Shown: in pieces, positions 24,287-33,428 of the stretch | How positions within the stretch are numbered: the first letter of the stretch is position 1 | How the letters are laid out: the number at the start of each line of letters is the position of its first letter | DNA from: Sphingomonadales bacterium 12-68-11 | GTDB lineage: Bacteria; Pseudomonadota; Alphaproteobacteria; Sphingomonadales; Sphingomonadaceae | NCBI GenBank assembly: GCA_002279825.1 | Contig: NCCV01000001.1 | Location: 310,001-374,000 of the forward strand | Reading direction: 5' to 3' | Length of the DNA: 64,000 bases | Notes under the pieces: model-generated | What the model was told of the DNA's origin: nothing | Database searches by the model: none | Seen by the model: the letters and a program-made list of their open reading frames with translations, nothing else | Program-made: the position numbers and the translations under genes

Positions 24287-25318
24287 TCACCGGTTTGCCG
24301 AAAGGCGCGCGGGCGATCCGCGCGCCTTTTGCGTTGGGGCCCCCGGATTCCACGAAAACTTGAGCAACAGCGTGCGCTGGAAGCTCGCGGTGTTGTCATC
24401 GGACACGATCCACACCGTGGCGCCGCCGCCGGGCTCCGGATCGATCGCGATACCTTCGTAATTGTCGCTCGGGATTGGCCCGAAGAGATCGGCGACCACC
24501 TGCGCCCGCCACACCCCGCCGGCGCGAATCTCGGCCGGATCGGCGACGGCCAGCTTGGACGGAAACCGCACCGGCAGGCCCAGCTTCCAGGTGCGCAGCA
24601 GGATCGCCACGCGCCCGTCGGGCAGCTCGGCCAGGTCGGTCGGGCGATAGCCGGCTGGCGGCTCGAACGTGAACTTCGCGGGCTGCGCCTTGTCGACCGG
24701 ATCGCCGGGAAACAGCAGACCCGGAGACGAGGCGACGCCACGCTTGGGGTCGCGCTCGGACAGCACGATGAAGCGTCCGTCGCGCAGGCGCAACATTCCC
24801 TCCGGGCCGCCGTTCTTGGGCCACCGTCCGATTTCGGCGGGGAAGACGTAACCCCGCCACAGAAACGCGCGGTCGTAGCGCACGATCATGCCGCTCGATT
24901 CGTAAGCGACCCACAGCATGCCGGTCAGCGGATCGCGGGTCGCCGCCTCGCTGTCGACCATCGCCTTGTTGTCCGGGTCGCGCGGACCGAAACCGGCGAT
25001 TCGGGCCGGGGCGGCGGCGGGGCGGTCGGGCATCGGCATCTCGAGCATGCCGCCGGCATCGTTGATCGCCAGCAGCCGCCCCTCGCCCGGCACCACCAGC
25101 GCCGAATAGCCCCCGAAGCGCGAGTTGGCGCTGGTGAGGCGCCAGGCGGCGAGGAAGCGGAACTCGCCGAACTGGCGCGGCGCGGCGGCAAGCCGCTCGA
25201 CCGTGAGCACCTGGCTGCGATTCTCCGGCGGCTTGGGAGAGCGCACGAATGTGCCCGGCGCCAGGCCCAGAGCGACCCCGGCCAGCGCGAGCAGGCGCCA
25301 GCGGCGCGCGGCGCTCAC
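24287..25318 (-). CDS. esterase-like activity of phytase family protein
   Basis: 343 residues from the GTG at 25318, whose GTGA overlaps the stop of the M23 gene; an ATG at 25363 is possible. An N-terminal hydrophobic segment (WRLLALAGVALGLAPGTFV) suggests export or anchoring. The rest fits the phytase-like beta-propeller family: FGGYSALVVPGEGRLLAINDAG, NKAMVDSEAATRDP, SERDPKRG and DNYEGIAIDPEP. The enzymatic activity is not established for most members. Last gene of the DUF2093-M23-phytase-like run. Its 3' end contains the rpmB terminator. Confidence 0.86.
   Translation of the reverse strand: MSAARRWRLLALAGVALGLAPGTFVRSPKPPENRSQVLTVERLAAAPRQFGEFRFLAAWRLTSANSRFGGYSALVVPGEGRLLAINDAGGMLEMPMPDRPAAAPARIAGFGPRDPDNKAMVDSEAATRDPLTGMLWVAYESSGMIVRYDRAFLWRGYVFPAEIGRWPKNGGPEGMLRLRDGRFIVLSERDPKRGVASSPGLLFPGDPVDKAQPAKFTFEPPAGYRPTDLAELPDGRVAILLRTWKLGLPVRFPSKLAVADPAEIRAGGVWRAQVVADLFGPIPSDNYEGIAIDPEPGGGATVWIVSDDNTASFQRTLLLKFSWNPGAPTQKARGSPARLSANR
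24301..24331 (+). terminator. rho-independent terminator of rpmB
   Basis: Twelve-base stem (24301-24312 with 24318-24329), five-base loop and a TTTT tail. It lies within the coding 3' end of the convergent phytase-like gene, so the hairpin also encodes protein on the other strand. Confidence 0.9.
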
Positions 25319-26229
25319 CGCGGCGGCAGGAACAGCAGCGGATCGAGCCGCGAACCGCGCCACACCAGGCTCCAGTGGAGATGGGGCCCGCTCGCGCGCC
25401 CGGTCGCGCCGATCCGGCCGAGCGCCTGGCCCTGCCGCACCCGCTCGCCTTCGCGCACCAGCAGCGCCGAGGAATGGAGGAAGGCGCTGTTGAGCCCGTT
25501 GCCGTGATCGAGGATCAGCAGATGCCCCTCGAGGCTGAATGGCTCATCGGCCGCCGCCAACACCACCACCCCGTCCGCCGGCGCGACATAGGTCGCTCCG
25601 CTGCCGCCGGCGATGTCGAGACCTGAGTGATAGGACCCGGCTTCGCCGCCGCGATAGATCCGCTGCGAGCCGAACCGCCCCGAGATGCGCCCCGCTGCCG
25701 GCCAGGTCATGCCCTGCCGCCAGCCCTCGCTGCCGGTGTCGCGCAAACGCGCCGCGACGATCCGCGCCAGTTCGCCCTCGCGCCGCCTGGCGAATTCCTC
25801 GGGGGAGGCGTTGCCGGGCCGGAGCGGCGCATTGACCCGCTCGATCTGCCAGGCGCGCGGCGCGATGCTCACGGGCGTTTCCACGGTGCGCCCGTCCGCG
25901 GTCGTGGCGACGAGCGTGGCATGTGGCCCGGCATCGCGGTCGAACGCGGCGAAGAACTGCCCGTCCGGCGCCACCGCGATCACTTGGTCGCCGATCCGCG
26001 CACTGACCGTCCCGCCCGGTACCTGCCCGCGAATCCACCCGCCCTGGGTCAGTTCGCCCGCAAACACGAAACTTGCCGGGCCGGCGGGACGGGGCGGCGG
26101 GGAGGTTGGTGGTTCCTGCCGCACCACCGGTGGGGGTGGCGGCGATTGCGGCGCTGGCGGGGGCTCGGCGCCCGGCGCGACGCAGCCGGCCGCCAGAGCG
26201 GCGAGCGCCAGGCCTGTCGCGCGCCTCAC
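25315..26229 (-). CDS. M23 family metallopeptidase, lipoprotein
   Basis: 304 residues from GTG 26229, which overlaps the DUF2093 stop (GTGA). The lipobox LAAGC places it at a membrane as a lipoprotein, followed by a proline-rich linker (about 20-50). The C-terminal domain is an M23 peptidase: YHSGLDIAGG carries the H and D zinc ligands and GPHLHWSL the catalytic and third-ligand histidines. Such enzymes cut peptidoglycan crosslinks or activate amidases. An N-terminal beta domain precedes the peptidase. Confidence 0.92.
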   Translation of the reverse strand: MRRATGLALAALAAGCVAPGAEPPPAPQSPPPPPVVRQEPPTSPPPRPAGPASFVFAGELTQGGWIRGQVPGGTVSARIGDQVIAVAPDGQFFAAFDRDAGPHATLVATTADGRTVETPVSIAPRAWQIERVNAPLRPGNASPEEFARRREGELARIVAARLRDTGSEGWRQGMTWPAAGRISGRFGSQRIYRGGEAGSYHSGLDIAGGSGATYVAPADGVVVLAAADEPFSLEGHLLILDHGNGLNSAFLHSSALLVREGERVRQGQALGRIGATGRASGPHLHWSLVWRGSRLDPLLFLPPR

Positions 26230-26429
26230 GCCTCGCCGAGCAGGCGCCGGGTGGCGATTTCGGGGGTGGCGTAGGCTTCCTGCCGCTCGACACTCCAGTA
26301 GCGCAGGTCCTGCAACGAGATCGCCTGGCCGCTGACCGCGCACGTCACGAAGCGGCCGGTCCTGATCACGCGGAAGCCGTTGGGTCCGTAGATGAGCGTA
26401 GCGGCGCTTTCGCCGGGAGACATAAGCAT
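26226..26429 (-). CDS. DUF2093 domain-containing protein
   Basis: 67 residues, the full size of the DUF2093 family of alphaproteobacteria. Recognised by YGPNGFRVIRTGRFVTCAV, SGQAISLQDLRYWSV and RQEAYATPE. Function unknown; it is cytosolic by sequence. A second in-frame ATG at residue 3 is possible. First gene of the run that continues with the M23 lipoprotein and the phytase-like protein through GTGA overlaps. Confidence 0.9.
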   Translation of the reverse strand: MLMSPGESAATLIYGPNGFRVIRTGRFVTCAVSGQAISLQDLRYWSVERQEAYATPEIATRRLLGEA

Positions 26430-26455
26430 GGACGCAATCTAGCGATTGCCCCGCC

Positions 26456-27931
26456 TCAAAGCAATTTGCCCTGCGCGCCCGGCGGCGGAGCGGTTTCGGC
26501 ACGGGACGCGGCGCGCGGCCGTGCCGGCGCGGCGCCCGGCGCGACTTCGAGCGTGCCGTCGGCGAATTCGAGCGTCAGGCGGTCGAGCGTGGCCGCCAGC
26601 GCGCGGCTGGAGACCACCGGATGGCCGGGGGCGCAGACCAGCGCATAGCCGCGCGCGAGCGGCGCTTTGGGATCAAGCTGCCGCCGCAGCCGGTCCAGGG
26701 CGGCAAGGCGCTCGCCGCGCTCGAAAAGCGGGCGTTTCAACAGCTCGGGAGCGAAGCGCACCGCCGCGAGCCGGTCGCGCGCCCGCTCGGTCCGGGCCCG
26801 GAGCAGCGGCGCTGACAGCCGCACCGCGTCGGCCAGCAACTGCCCGCGCGCCAGTGCGGCGCGGTCGGCAAGGCCGCGGCGGAGGCGTTCGGCCAAATCG
26901 TCGAGCTTCTGGCTGGCGCGTTCGGCGAGCGCTTCGGGCTTCGGCAGCAACCGTGCCTGGGCTGCCAGCCGCTCGCTGCCGAGCGAAACCGGGCGGAGCG
27001 CGCACTTGCGTTTGCGCAGCGCAAGCTCGTCGATTGCATTGGCAAGGTCGCGCCGCACCGGAACCGCGATCTCGGCCGCCGCCGTGGGGGTCGGCGCGCG
27101 GCGGTCGGCGGCGAAATCGGCCAGAGTGGTGTCGGTCTCGTGCCCGACCGCGCTCATCGTCGGGATCGGCGAGGCGGCGATGGCGCGCACCACCACCTCC
27201 TCGTTGAACGCCCACAAGTCCTCGATCGAGCCGCCGCCCCGCGCGACGATCAGCAGGTCCGGACGCGGGATCGCACCGTTTGCCGCCAGTTCGCCGAACC
27301 CGCGCACGGCGGCCGCCACTTGCTCGGCCGCGCCCTGGCCCTGCACCAGCACCGGCCAGACCAGCACGCGGCTGGGGAACCGGTCGGCAAGCCGGTGGAG
27401 GATGTCGCGGATCACCGCGCCCGTGGGCGACGTCACGACGCCAATCACGGCGGGGAGGAACGGCAAGGGTCGCTTGCGTGTCTCGGCGAACAGCCCTTCG
27501 GCCGCGAGCCGCAGCCGCGTTTTCTCCAGCAAGGCGAGCAGCGCGCCTTCACCCGCGATCTCCATCCGCTCGATGACGATCTGGTACTTGGAGCGGCCGG
27601 GATACGTGGTCAGCTTGCCGCTGGCGACGACCTCGATCCCGTCCTCGGGCACGAAACCGAGCCGCTCCGCCCCGCCGCGCCACATAACCCCGTCGATCAC
27701 CGCACCGGCATCCTTGAGCGCGCAGTAAAGATGCCCGCTCGCCGCGCGCTTCACGCCGGAAAGCTCGCCGCGCAGCCGCACGAACCCGAAGCAATCCTCG
27801 ACCGTGCGCTTGAGCAGGTTGGAAATCTCGGTGATCGTCAGCGGCTCGGCGTTGTCGCCCGGCCGCCCCTTGGCTACCAGCCCGGCGGCGTCCCCGTCAT
27901 CGCCAAGAGAATCGTCGAAAGGGTCGGGCAT
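26456..27931 (-). CDS. xseA: exodeoxyribonuclease VII large subunit
   Basis: 491 residues. N-terminal OB-fold domain (about 30-120; [17 protein letters not shown] and VRLRGELSG), catalytic domain with [30 protein letters not shown] and [14 protein letters not shown], then a long coiled-coil region (about 290-420). It degrades single-stranded DNA together with XseB, which is not in the window. The ATG at 27931 has AGGA five bases upstream and is preferred over 27937. Its start codon overlaps the purD start codon on the other strand within one CATG. Confidence 0.95.
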   Translation of the reverse strand: MPDPFDDSLGDDGDAAGLVAKGRPGDNAEPLTITEISNLLKRTVEDCFGFVRLRGELSGVKRAASGHLYCALKDAGAVIDGVMWRGGAERLGFVPEDGIEVVASGKLTTYPGRSKYQIVIERMEIAGEGALLALLEKTRLRLAAEGLFAETRKRPLPFLPAVIGVVTSPTGAVIRDILHRLADRFPSRVLVWPVLVQGQGAAEQVAAAVRGFGELAANGAIPRPDLLIVARGGGSIEDLWAFNEEVVVRAIAASPIPTMSAVGHETDTTLADFAADRRAPTPTAAAEIAVPVRRDLANAIDELALRKRKCALRPVSLGSERLAAQARLLPKPEALAERASQKLDDLAERLRRGLADRAALARGQLLADAVRLSAPLLRARTERARDRLAAVRFAPELLKRPLFERGERLAALDRLRRQLDPKAPLARGYALVCAPGHPVVSSRALAATLDRLTLEFADGTLEVAPGAAPARPRAASRAETAPPPGAQGKLL

Positions 27932-29207
27932 GAACATCCTGCTGCTGGGATCGGGCGGCCGCGAACATGCGCTGGCGTGGAAGCTGGCGCAATCCCGGCT
28001 GCTTGCGGACGGGGGCCTGCTCTACGCCGCCCCGGGCAATCCGGGGATCGCGCAGCACGCCGAACTGGTCGTGCTCGATGTCACCGATCACGCGGCGGTG
28101 ATCGCGTTCTGCGACGAACGGAGCATCGGGCTCGTCGTGATCGGCCCCGAAGCGCCGCTGGTGGCGGGCCTCGCCGACGATCTGCGCGCCGCCGGGATCG
28201 CGGCGTTCGGGCCGTCGAAGGCCGCCGCGCAGCTCGAAGGCAGCAAGGGCTTTACCAAAGACTTGTGCGAGCGCGCCGGCATTCCGACCGCCGGTTACGT
28301 CCGCACCGCTTCCCTGGCGGACGCCCTCGTAGCGCTCGCCCGGTTCAAGCCGCCCTACGTGCTCAAGGCCGACGGGCTCGCCGCCGGCAAGGGCGTGATC
28401 ATCGCCGAAACGCGCGCCGAGGCGGAAGCAGCGCTCGCCGCGATGTTCGCCGATGCGGGCGCGGAGGTGGTGGTCGAGGAGTTCATGGAGGGCGAGGAAG
28501 TCAGCCTGTTCGCGCTGACCGACGGCGCCACGATCGTGCCCTTCGGCACCGCGCAGGATCACAAGCGCGTCGGCGAAAGCGACACCGGCCCCAACACCGG
28601 CGGCATGGGCGCCTACAGCCCCGCCCCGGTGCTGACCCCCGAACTGCGCGGCGAGGCGATCACGCGCATCCTCGCCCCCACGGTGCGCACGCTCGCCGAC
28701 GAGGGCATGCCTTACTCGGGCGTGCTTTACGCCGGGCTGATGCTGACGAGCGAAGGCCCCAAGCTGGTCGAATACAACGCCCGCTTCGGCGATCCCGAAT
28801 GCCAGGTGCTGATGATGCGGTTCGAAGGCGACCTCGGCGAATACCTGCTCGCCTGCGCGCAGAACCGCCTCGCGTCGCTGGAACCGCCGCGCTTCTCGCC
28901 CGAGACCGCGCTGACTGTGGTGATGGCGGCTAACGGTTACCCCGGCATACCCGAGAAAGGCGGCGCGATCGACGGGATCGAAACCGCCGAAGCGGGCGGC
29001 GCAAGGGTGTTCCACGCCGGCACCGCGCTCGCGGACGGCCAGCTTGTGGCGAACGGCGGCCGCGTGCTCAACGTAACGGCGATCGGGGATACGCTCGGGG
29101 AGGCGCAGTCAAAGGCTTACGCTGCAGTCGATGCGATCCGTTTCCCAACCGGCTTCTGCCGCCGCGACATCGGCTGGCGGGAGGTTGAGCGAGCCTGCGG
29201 GGCATAG
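27930..29207 (+). CDS. purD: phosphoribosylamine-glycine ligase
   Basis: 425 residues, normal length for PurD (GAR synthetase), second step of purine synthesis. Motifs: [19 protein letters not shown] at the N-terminus, the ATP-grasp pieces [14 protein letters not shown] and [12 protein letters not shown], and [12 protein letters not shown]. The start ATG shares the palindrome CATG with the xseA start; GAAAGG about eight bases upstream is the likely ribosome site and lies inside xseA. coq7 follows after one base. Confidence 0.96.
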   Translation: MNILLLGSGGREHALAWKLAQSRLLADGGLLYAAPGNPGIAQHAELVVLDVTDHAAVIAFCDERSIGLVVIGPEAPLVAGLADDLRAAGIAAFGPSKAAAQLEGSKGFTKDLCERAGIPTAGYVRTASLADALVALARFKPPYVLKADGLAAGKGVIIAETRAEAEAALAAMFADAGAEVVVEEFMEGEEVSLFALTDGATIVPFGTAQDHKRVGESDTGPNTGGMGAYSPAPVLTPELRGEAITRILAPTVRTLADEGMPYSGVLYAGLMLTSEGPKLVEYNARFGDPECQVLMMRFEGDLGEYLLACAQNRLASLEPPRFSPETALTVVMAANGYPGIPEKGGAIDGIETAEAGGARVFHAGTALADGQLVANGGRVLNVTAIGDTLGEAQSKAYAAVDAIRFPTGFCRRDIGWREVERACGA

Positions 29208-29208
29208 C

Positions 29209-29751
29209 ATGCGGCTGGCAGCCCGGCTCTCGCGCGGTGAAACGCTTGGCGACCGCATCATCAAAGTCGATCACGCCGGCGAGCACGGCGCCGTCTGCAT
29301 CTACTCCGCACAGCGCTGGTTCGCGACGTGGCGTGCGCCCGACATGCTCGACGAGATCGAGGAGTTCATCGCCCACGAGCGGGGACATCGCGCGCGGTTC
29401 GCGGCCGAGCTCGAAAGACGCGGCCGACCCCGCTGCCGCAGCTACGGCCTATGCGGTCTCGGCGGCCTCGCCCTAGGAGCCGCGACCGGACTCGCGGGAC
29501 GACAGGCGATCGCCGCGACCACCGTTGCCATCGAACGCGTGGTGCTGCGCCACATGCATGAGCAGATCGATGCTCTCGAGGCCGCCGATCCTCGCGCGAC
29601 CGATGTCCTCCGCCAGATCGTCGTCGAAGAGCAGGAACATCACGACCTTTCGAAGATCCGACTGGCGCCCGACAATCTTTGGTCGAAGCTGCTCGATCCG
29701 ATCGTTTCAGCTTCCACGGAGGTCGTGATCTGGCTCGGAATGCGGCTCTAG
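29209..29751 (+). CDS. coq7: demethoxyubiquinone hydroxylase family protein (COQ7)
   Basis: 180 residues. Di-iron four-helix-bundle hydroxylase of ubiquinone synthesis. Iron-ligand motifs are present: KVDHAGEHGAVCIYSAQ, AHERGHRARF, HMHEQIDALE and EEQEHHD. Length and motif spacing agree with short bacterial COQ7. The ATG at 29209 lies one base after the purD stop; the longer frame to 29131 is inside purD. Convergent with the kinase gene; the two stop codons share the four bases CTAG. Confidence 0.92.
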   Translation: MRLAARLSRGETLGDRIIKVDHAGEHGAVCIYSAQRWFATWRAPDMLDEIEEFIAHERGHRARFAAELERRGRPRCRSYGLCGLGGLALGAATGLAGRQAIAATTVAIERVVLRHMHEQIDALEAADPRATDVLRQIVVEEQEHHDLSKIRLAPDNLWSKLLDPIVSASTEVVIWLGMRL

Positions 29752-30743
29752 CCCAGCTTCGCCGCCATCAGCGCCTGCAAGTCGGCCTCGGGCCGCGCGC
29801 CGTAGTGGCTGATGATCTCCGCCGCGCAGATCGCGCCGCGGCGCAGGCAGCGCTCGAGCGGTTCGCCGCGCACATGCCCGAACAGGAACCCGGCTGCGAA
29901 CAGGTCGCCCGCGCCGGTGGTGTCGACCACCCGTGCGATCGGCTCGGCCGCGACTTCGGCGCGCGCGCCCGCGGACACCGCGACCGCGCCCTCGGCGCTG
30001 CGGGTCACGACCAGCGTCGGCACTTTGTCCCGGAGCGCGGCGATCCCATCCTCGAAATCGGCAAGGCCCGTCAGCGCGGCGAGTTCGAGGTGATTGGCGA
30101 ACAGCACGTCGATCAGCCCTTCGGCGATCAGCGCGCGGAAGTCGTCGCCGTGGCGCTCGATCACGAACACTTCGCTGAGCGTGAAGGCGACCTTGCGGCC
30201 GGCCCCGCGCGCGGTCTCGATCGCCCGGCGCATCGCCGCACGCGGCTCTTCGGGATCCCACAGGTAGCCTTCGAGGTAGAGCACGCTGGCCCCGCCGATC
30301 GCTTCCTCGTCGATCGCGTCGGCGGGCAGGAACTGCGAGGCGCCGAGGAAGGTGTTCATCGTGCGCTGCCCATCGGGGGTGACGAAGATCAGGCACTGCG
30401 CGGTCGAAGGCTCGCCGGCACGGGCCGGGGTGTCGAAATCGATGCCTACGGAATGGATGTCGTGCGCGAAGACGCGGCCGAACTGGTCGTCCGCCACCTG
30501 GCCGATGAACGCGCACTGCGCGCCGAGCGCGGCCAACCCCGCCAGCGTATTGGCCGCGGAGCCGCCCGAGATCTCGCGCGCCGGGCCCATCGCGTCGTAC
30601 AGCTCGCGCGCCCGGGGCGGATCGACCAGCGTCATCCCGCCGCGGTTGAGCTGCAGCTCTTCGATCAACTCGTCGTCGCACGGGGCCATCACATCGACAA
30701 TGGCATTGCCGATCGCGATCACGTCGTATCTGGGGTCGTTCAT
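29748..30743 (-). CDS. PfkB family carbohydrate kinase, adenosine kinase type
   Basis: 331 residues from ATG 30743. Ribokinase fold: N-terminal YDVIAIGNAIVDV, the substrate-side GGSAANTLAGLAALG, and the catalytic anion-hole motif DTTGAGDLFAAGFLFG with the catalytic Asp. Alphaproteobacterial proteins with this sequence are usually named adenosine kinase, but ribokinase-like sugars are also possible. The longer ATG at 30773 is less likely because the next residues are non-conserved. Its stop overlaps the coq7 stop. Confidence 0.9.
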   Translation of the reverse strand: MNDPRYDVIAIGNAIVDVMAPCDDELIEELQLNRGGMTLVDPPRARELYDAMGPAREISGGSAANTLAGLAALGAQCAFIGQVADDQFGRVFAHDIHSVGIDFDTPARAGEPSTAQCLIFVTPDGQRTMNTFLGASQFLPADAIDEEAIGGASVLYLEGYLWDPEEPRAAMRRAIETARGAGRKVAFTLSEVFVIERHGDDFRALIAEGLIDVLFANHLELAALTGLADFEDGIAALRDKVPTLVVTRSAEGAVAVSAGARAEVAAEPIARVVDTTGAGDLFAAGFLFGHVRGEPLERCLRRGAICAAEIISHYGARPEADLQALMAAKLG

Positions 30744-30856
30744 GCGGATTCCGGAAGCTGGGAAACGGGTCATGCCCGGACGGGCGGCGTTGACTTGGCC
30801 TGACGCGCCGGCAATCGCAAGCGCCGATGACCGTGCGCGTCCGATCGCTGCCTGAC

Positions 30857-31315
30857 ATGCGCCGGACGCTCACCGTCGCCGCCGCGCTGCTCGTCGCGGG
30901 CTGCGCGACGGCCGTGCCGACAGTGGCGCCGCCCTCCGCGCCGCGAGCGCGGCCGTGGCCCACCCCGACCACCCCGCCGCCCGGCGTGCGGGTGGTTCCC
31001 CCGATGCGCTCCGAGCCGGCGCCGCAGCCGGGCTTCCGCGCCCCGCAAGTGTTGCGCGTTCCCGGCGTGCAAGGGGTCATCGAGGAGAGCGCCGAGGCGC
31101 TGGTGCGGCGGTTCGGCACGCCGCGGCTCGATGTCCACGAAGGCGACAGCCGCAAGCTGCAGTTCGCCGGCGAGGCCTGCGTGCTCGACGTGTTCCTCTA
31201 TCCGCTGCGCGAGGGCGGCGAGCCGGTCGCGACCTATCTGGAAGCGCGGCGCGCCAGCGACGGGCAGGAGGTCGAACGCGCCGCGTGCGTCGCCGCGCTG
31301 CAGGGGCGGCGCTGA
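30857..31315 (+). CDS. hypothetical lipoprotein
   Basis: 152 residues from ATG 30857, chosen because it begins a lipoprotein signal (MRRTLTVAAALLVAGC, lipobox VAGC); an upstream ATG at 30827 would bury it. A proline-rich linker (about 20-55) precedes a compact C-terminal domain with ALVRRFGTPRLDVHEGDSRK and CVLDVFLYPLREGG, a pattern I have seen in uncharacterised alphaproteobacterial outer-membrane lipoproteins similar to SmpA/BamE folds. That resemblance is weak. Confidence 0.78.
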   Translation: MRRTLTVAAALLVAGCATAVPTVAPPSAPRARPWPTPTTPPPGVRVVPPMRSEPAPQPGFRAPQVLRVPGVQGVIEESAEALVRRFGTPRLDVHEGDSRKLQFAGEACVLDVFLYPLREGGEPVATYLEARRASDGQEVERAACVAALQGRR

Positions 31316-31401
31316 ACGCCCGCGAAGGGCCGGGTAACCCCGATTTAAGCTTCTTGCGCGATAGCCTCGGACCCGGACAGCGCCCAGACCGAGGATTGCC
31401 G

Positions 31402-32349
31402 ATGACCTTCCAGTTCGCCGATTTCGCGCGCCAGGCCGCCTCGGACCGGGCCATTTCCGCCGACGAAATCCTGGCGCTGCGCCAGGCCGGCTGGAACGAC
31501 GGCAAGATCGGCGCCGACGAGGCCGAGGCGCTCATCGCGGTCAATGCCGCGCTCGAGCGGCGCCCGGCGGAGTGGTGCGATTACTTCGTCGAAGCGATCT
31601 GCGAATACGTGATCAACGGCGCGGCGCCGCGGGGTTACGTCAGCGAAGACAATGCGCGCTGGCTGATCGGTCATCTCGACCGCGACGGCGAACTCGACAG
31701 CCTGGTCGAGCTGGAACTGTTGGTGCGCCTGCTGGGGCGCGCGGTCGGCACGCCCGAAGTGCTCAAGACTTACGCGATCGAGCAGATCGAGCGCGCGGTG
31801 CTGACCGGCAGCGGCCCGACCCGCGACGGCGGCGAGCTTTCCGCCAGCCACATCACCGCCTGCGAAGCGCGGCTGCTGCGCCGCGTGCTGTTCGCACCGG
31901 GCAGCGACGGCCCCGCCTCGATCAGCCAGCGCGAGGCTGAACTCCTGTTCCGGCTCAAGGACGCCGCCCTGCGCGGCCCCAACGCGCCCGAATGGAAGCA
32001 GGTGTTCGTGCAGGGCGTCGGCAACTACCTGCAAGGGCTGACGTCGCCAGGCAGTCACGTCAGCCGCGAGCGCGCTGCCGAGCTGGAAGCGTTCATGGAC
32101 AGTCCCGGCGCGGGCATCGGCGGGTTCCTCGGCCGCATGGCCAAGGAAAGCCCGAACGTGTTCGGCGTGGTGTTCGGCCGCAAGGCGCCCGAGCGCGATC
32201 CGCTCGTCGAGCTGGCCGAGGCCGAGCAAGTGACCGGCGAGGAACGCGCCTGGCTCGACGCGCATATCGATGCGGACGGCACGGTCGACGAATACGAGCG
32301 CGCGCTGCTCGACTTCCTCGACGAGGACGCGAGCCGCACCCGTATCTAG
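31402..32349 (+). CDS. hypothetical protein with internal repeats and EF-hand-like loops
   Basis: 315 residues, acidic, helical, soluble. Two similar blocks are visible, at about residues 57-95 (EWCDYFVEAICEYVINGAAP) and 197-235 (EWKQVFVQGVGNYLQGLTSP), each followed by an acidic helix-loop-helix. Three degenerate EF-hand-like loops occur: GWNDGKIGADE (30-40), HLDRDGELDSLVE (91-103) and HIDADGTVDEYE (288-299). The last has most calcium-ligand positions except the first Asp. No family name recognised. It is a plus-strand single gene whose end abuts the minus-strand suf operon. Confidence 0.75.
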   Translation: MTFQFADFARQAASDRAISADEILALRQAGWNDGKIGADEAEALIAVNAALERRPAEWCDYFVEAICEYVINGAAPRGYVSEDNARWLIGHLDRDGELDSLVELELLVRLLGRAVGTPEVLKTYAIEQIERAVLTGSGPTRDGGELSASHITACEARLLRRVLFAPGSDGPASISQREAELLFRLKDAALRGPNAPEWKQVFVQGVGNYLQGLTSPGSHVSRERAAELEAFMDSPGAGIGGFLGRMAKESPNVFGVVFGRKAPERDPLVELAEAEQVTGEERAWLDAHIDADGTVDEYERALLDFLDEDASRTRI

Positions 32350-32351
32350 CG

Positions 32352-32585
32352 CTAGTCGTCGAATTCCAAGGCCGCTGCGGCGCCGCCCGACAGGGGCTTG
32401 GGTCCGCGCGGCGGTTCGACCAGGGCTGGCGCCATGCCCGGCGGCCGTTTGCGGCTCGCGCGGCGCACGATCTGCTCGATATCGCGGCCGCGCAGCCCGA
32501 GTTCTCTGACCAACACCTGGACGCTCATCCTCCGCCGCGCTTCCGCGAACTTTCGTTCGATCTTGCGGGGGGGATCGTCGCTCAT
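32352..32585 (-). CDS. small hypothetical protein at the end of the suf operon
   Basis: 77 residues, basic in the first two thirds (IERKFAEARRRMSVQ, VRRASRKRPPG), acidic at the end. No family recognised. The ATG at 32585 follows the sufA stop by seven bases, so it is probably the last gene of the operon. Codon use matches its neighbours. Convergent with the repeat protein; only two bases separate the stop codons. Confidence 0.65.
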   Translation of the reverse strand: MSDDPPRKIERKFAEARRRMSVQVLVRELGLRGRDIEQIVRRASRKRPPGMAPALVEPPRGPKPLSGGAAAALEFDD

Positions 32586-32592
32586 GCGCGAA

Positions 32593-32949
32593 CTATACCG
32601 TAAAACTCTCGCCGCAGCCACAGGCGCCCTTGGCGTTGGGGTTGGCGAACACGAAGCCGGCGGCGAAATCGTCTTCCTGCCAGTCCATCGTCGAGCCGAT
32701 CAGGTAAAGCACGCTCGCCCCGTCGATGTAGAACATGCCGCCCGGGGTGGCGATCTTCTCGTCGAACTTTTCTTCTTCACTGACGTAGTCGACCGAATAG
32801 GCGAGGCCCGAGCAGCCGCGCCGCGGGGTCGACAGCTTGACTCCGATCGCGCCGGCGGGAGCCTGCGCCATCAGGTCGGCCACGCGCGCCTCCGCAGCGG
32901 GGGTCAGCGTGACGGCGGCGGGGCGGATACGGGTGGTTGTGGCGTTCAT
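32593..32949 (-). CDS. sufA: SufA-type iron-sulfur cluster assembly scaffold/carrier
   Basis: 118 residues. A-type carrier (HesB/IscA family) with the three conserved cysteines in RRGCSGLAYSVDY and GACGCGESF. These proteins take nascent Fe-S clusters and deliver them to apo-proteins. The ATG at 32949 overlaps the sufT stop by one base (TGATG). Position at the end of the suf operon supports the SufA name over ErpA or IscA; a separate ErpA-type gene lies at 59119. Confidence 0.92.
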   Translation of the reverse strand: MNATTTRIRPAAVTLTPAAEARVADLMAQAPAGAIGVKLSTPRRGCSGLAYSVDYVSEEEKFDEKIATPGGMFYIDGASVLYLIGSTMDWQEDDFAAGFVFANPNAKGACGCGESFTV

Positions 32950-33428
32950 CACAGCATCCCCAGTTCGAGCCGCGCTTCGTCGCTCATCCGGTCGGGGCCC
33001 CACGGCGGGTCCCAGACCAGATTGACCTCGGCATCGCGGATGCCCGGCACAGCGCTGACGCGCAGCTCGACTTCGGCGGGCATCGATTCGGCCACCGGGC
33101 AGTGCGGCGTGGTCAGCGTCATCGTCACCGCCGCGCCACCCTCGGCGTCGATCTCGACCCCGTAGATCAGCCCGAGATCGTAGATGTTCACCGGGATCTC
33201 GGGATCGAAGATGTCGCGCAACGCGGCGACCACGGCTTCATAGAGATCGCCGCCCGGCTCGGCCGCGCTGGCGGCGGCCGGCTGCTGGGCGAGGAACCCG
33301 GCGAGGTAGTCCTTCTTGCGCGCCAGCGTCGCGCCCGCGCCTTCGGCACTATCATCCACGCGCCCGCGCGGCGGGGTATCGACCGCGTCGACCTGCTCGA
33401 TCGTGAAGGGCTTGCCGTCCCCGGTCAT
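32949..33428 (-). CDS. sufT: SUF system Fe-S cluster assembly protein SufT (MIP18/DUF59 family)
   Basis: 159 residues. The C-terminal 100 residues are a DUF59/MIP18 domain: VVAALRDIFDPEIPVNIYDLG, GLIYGVEID, TTPHCPVAESMP and VWDPPWGPDRMS. The first 60 residues are a variable extension. SufT helps mature Fe-S proteins in the cytosol. ATG overlaps the sufS stop by four bases (ATGA) and its stop overlaps sufA. Confidence 0.92.
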   Translation of the reverse strand: MTGDGKPFTIEQVDAVDTPPRGRVDDSAEGAGATLARKKDYLAGFLAQQPAAASAAEPGGDLYEAVVAALRDIFDPEIPVNIYDLGLIYGVEIDAEGGAAVTMTLTTPHCPVAESMPAEVELRVSAVPGIRDAEVNLVWDPPWGPDRMSDEARLELGML

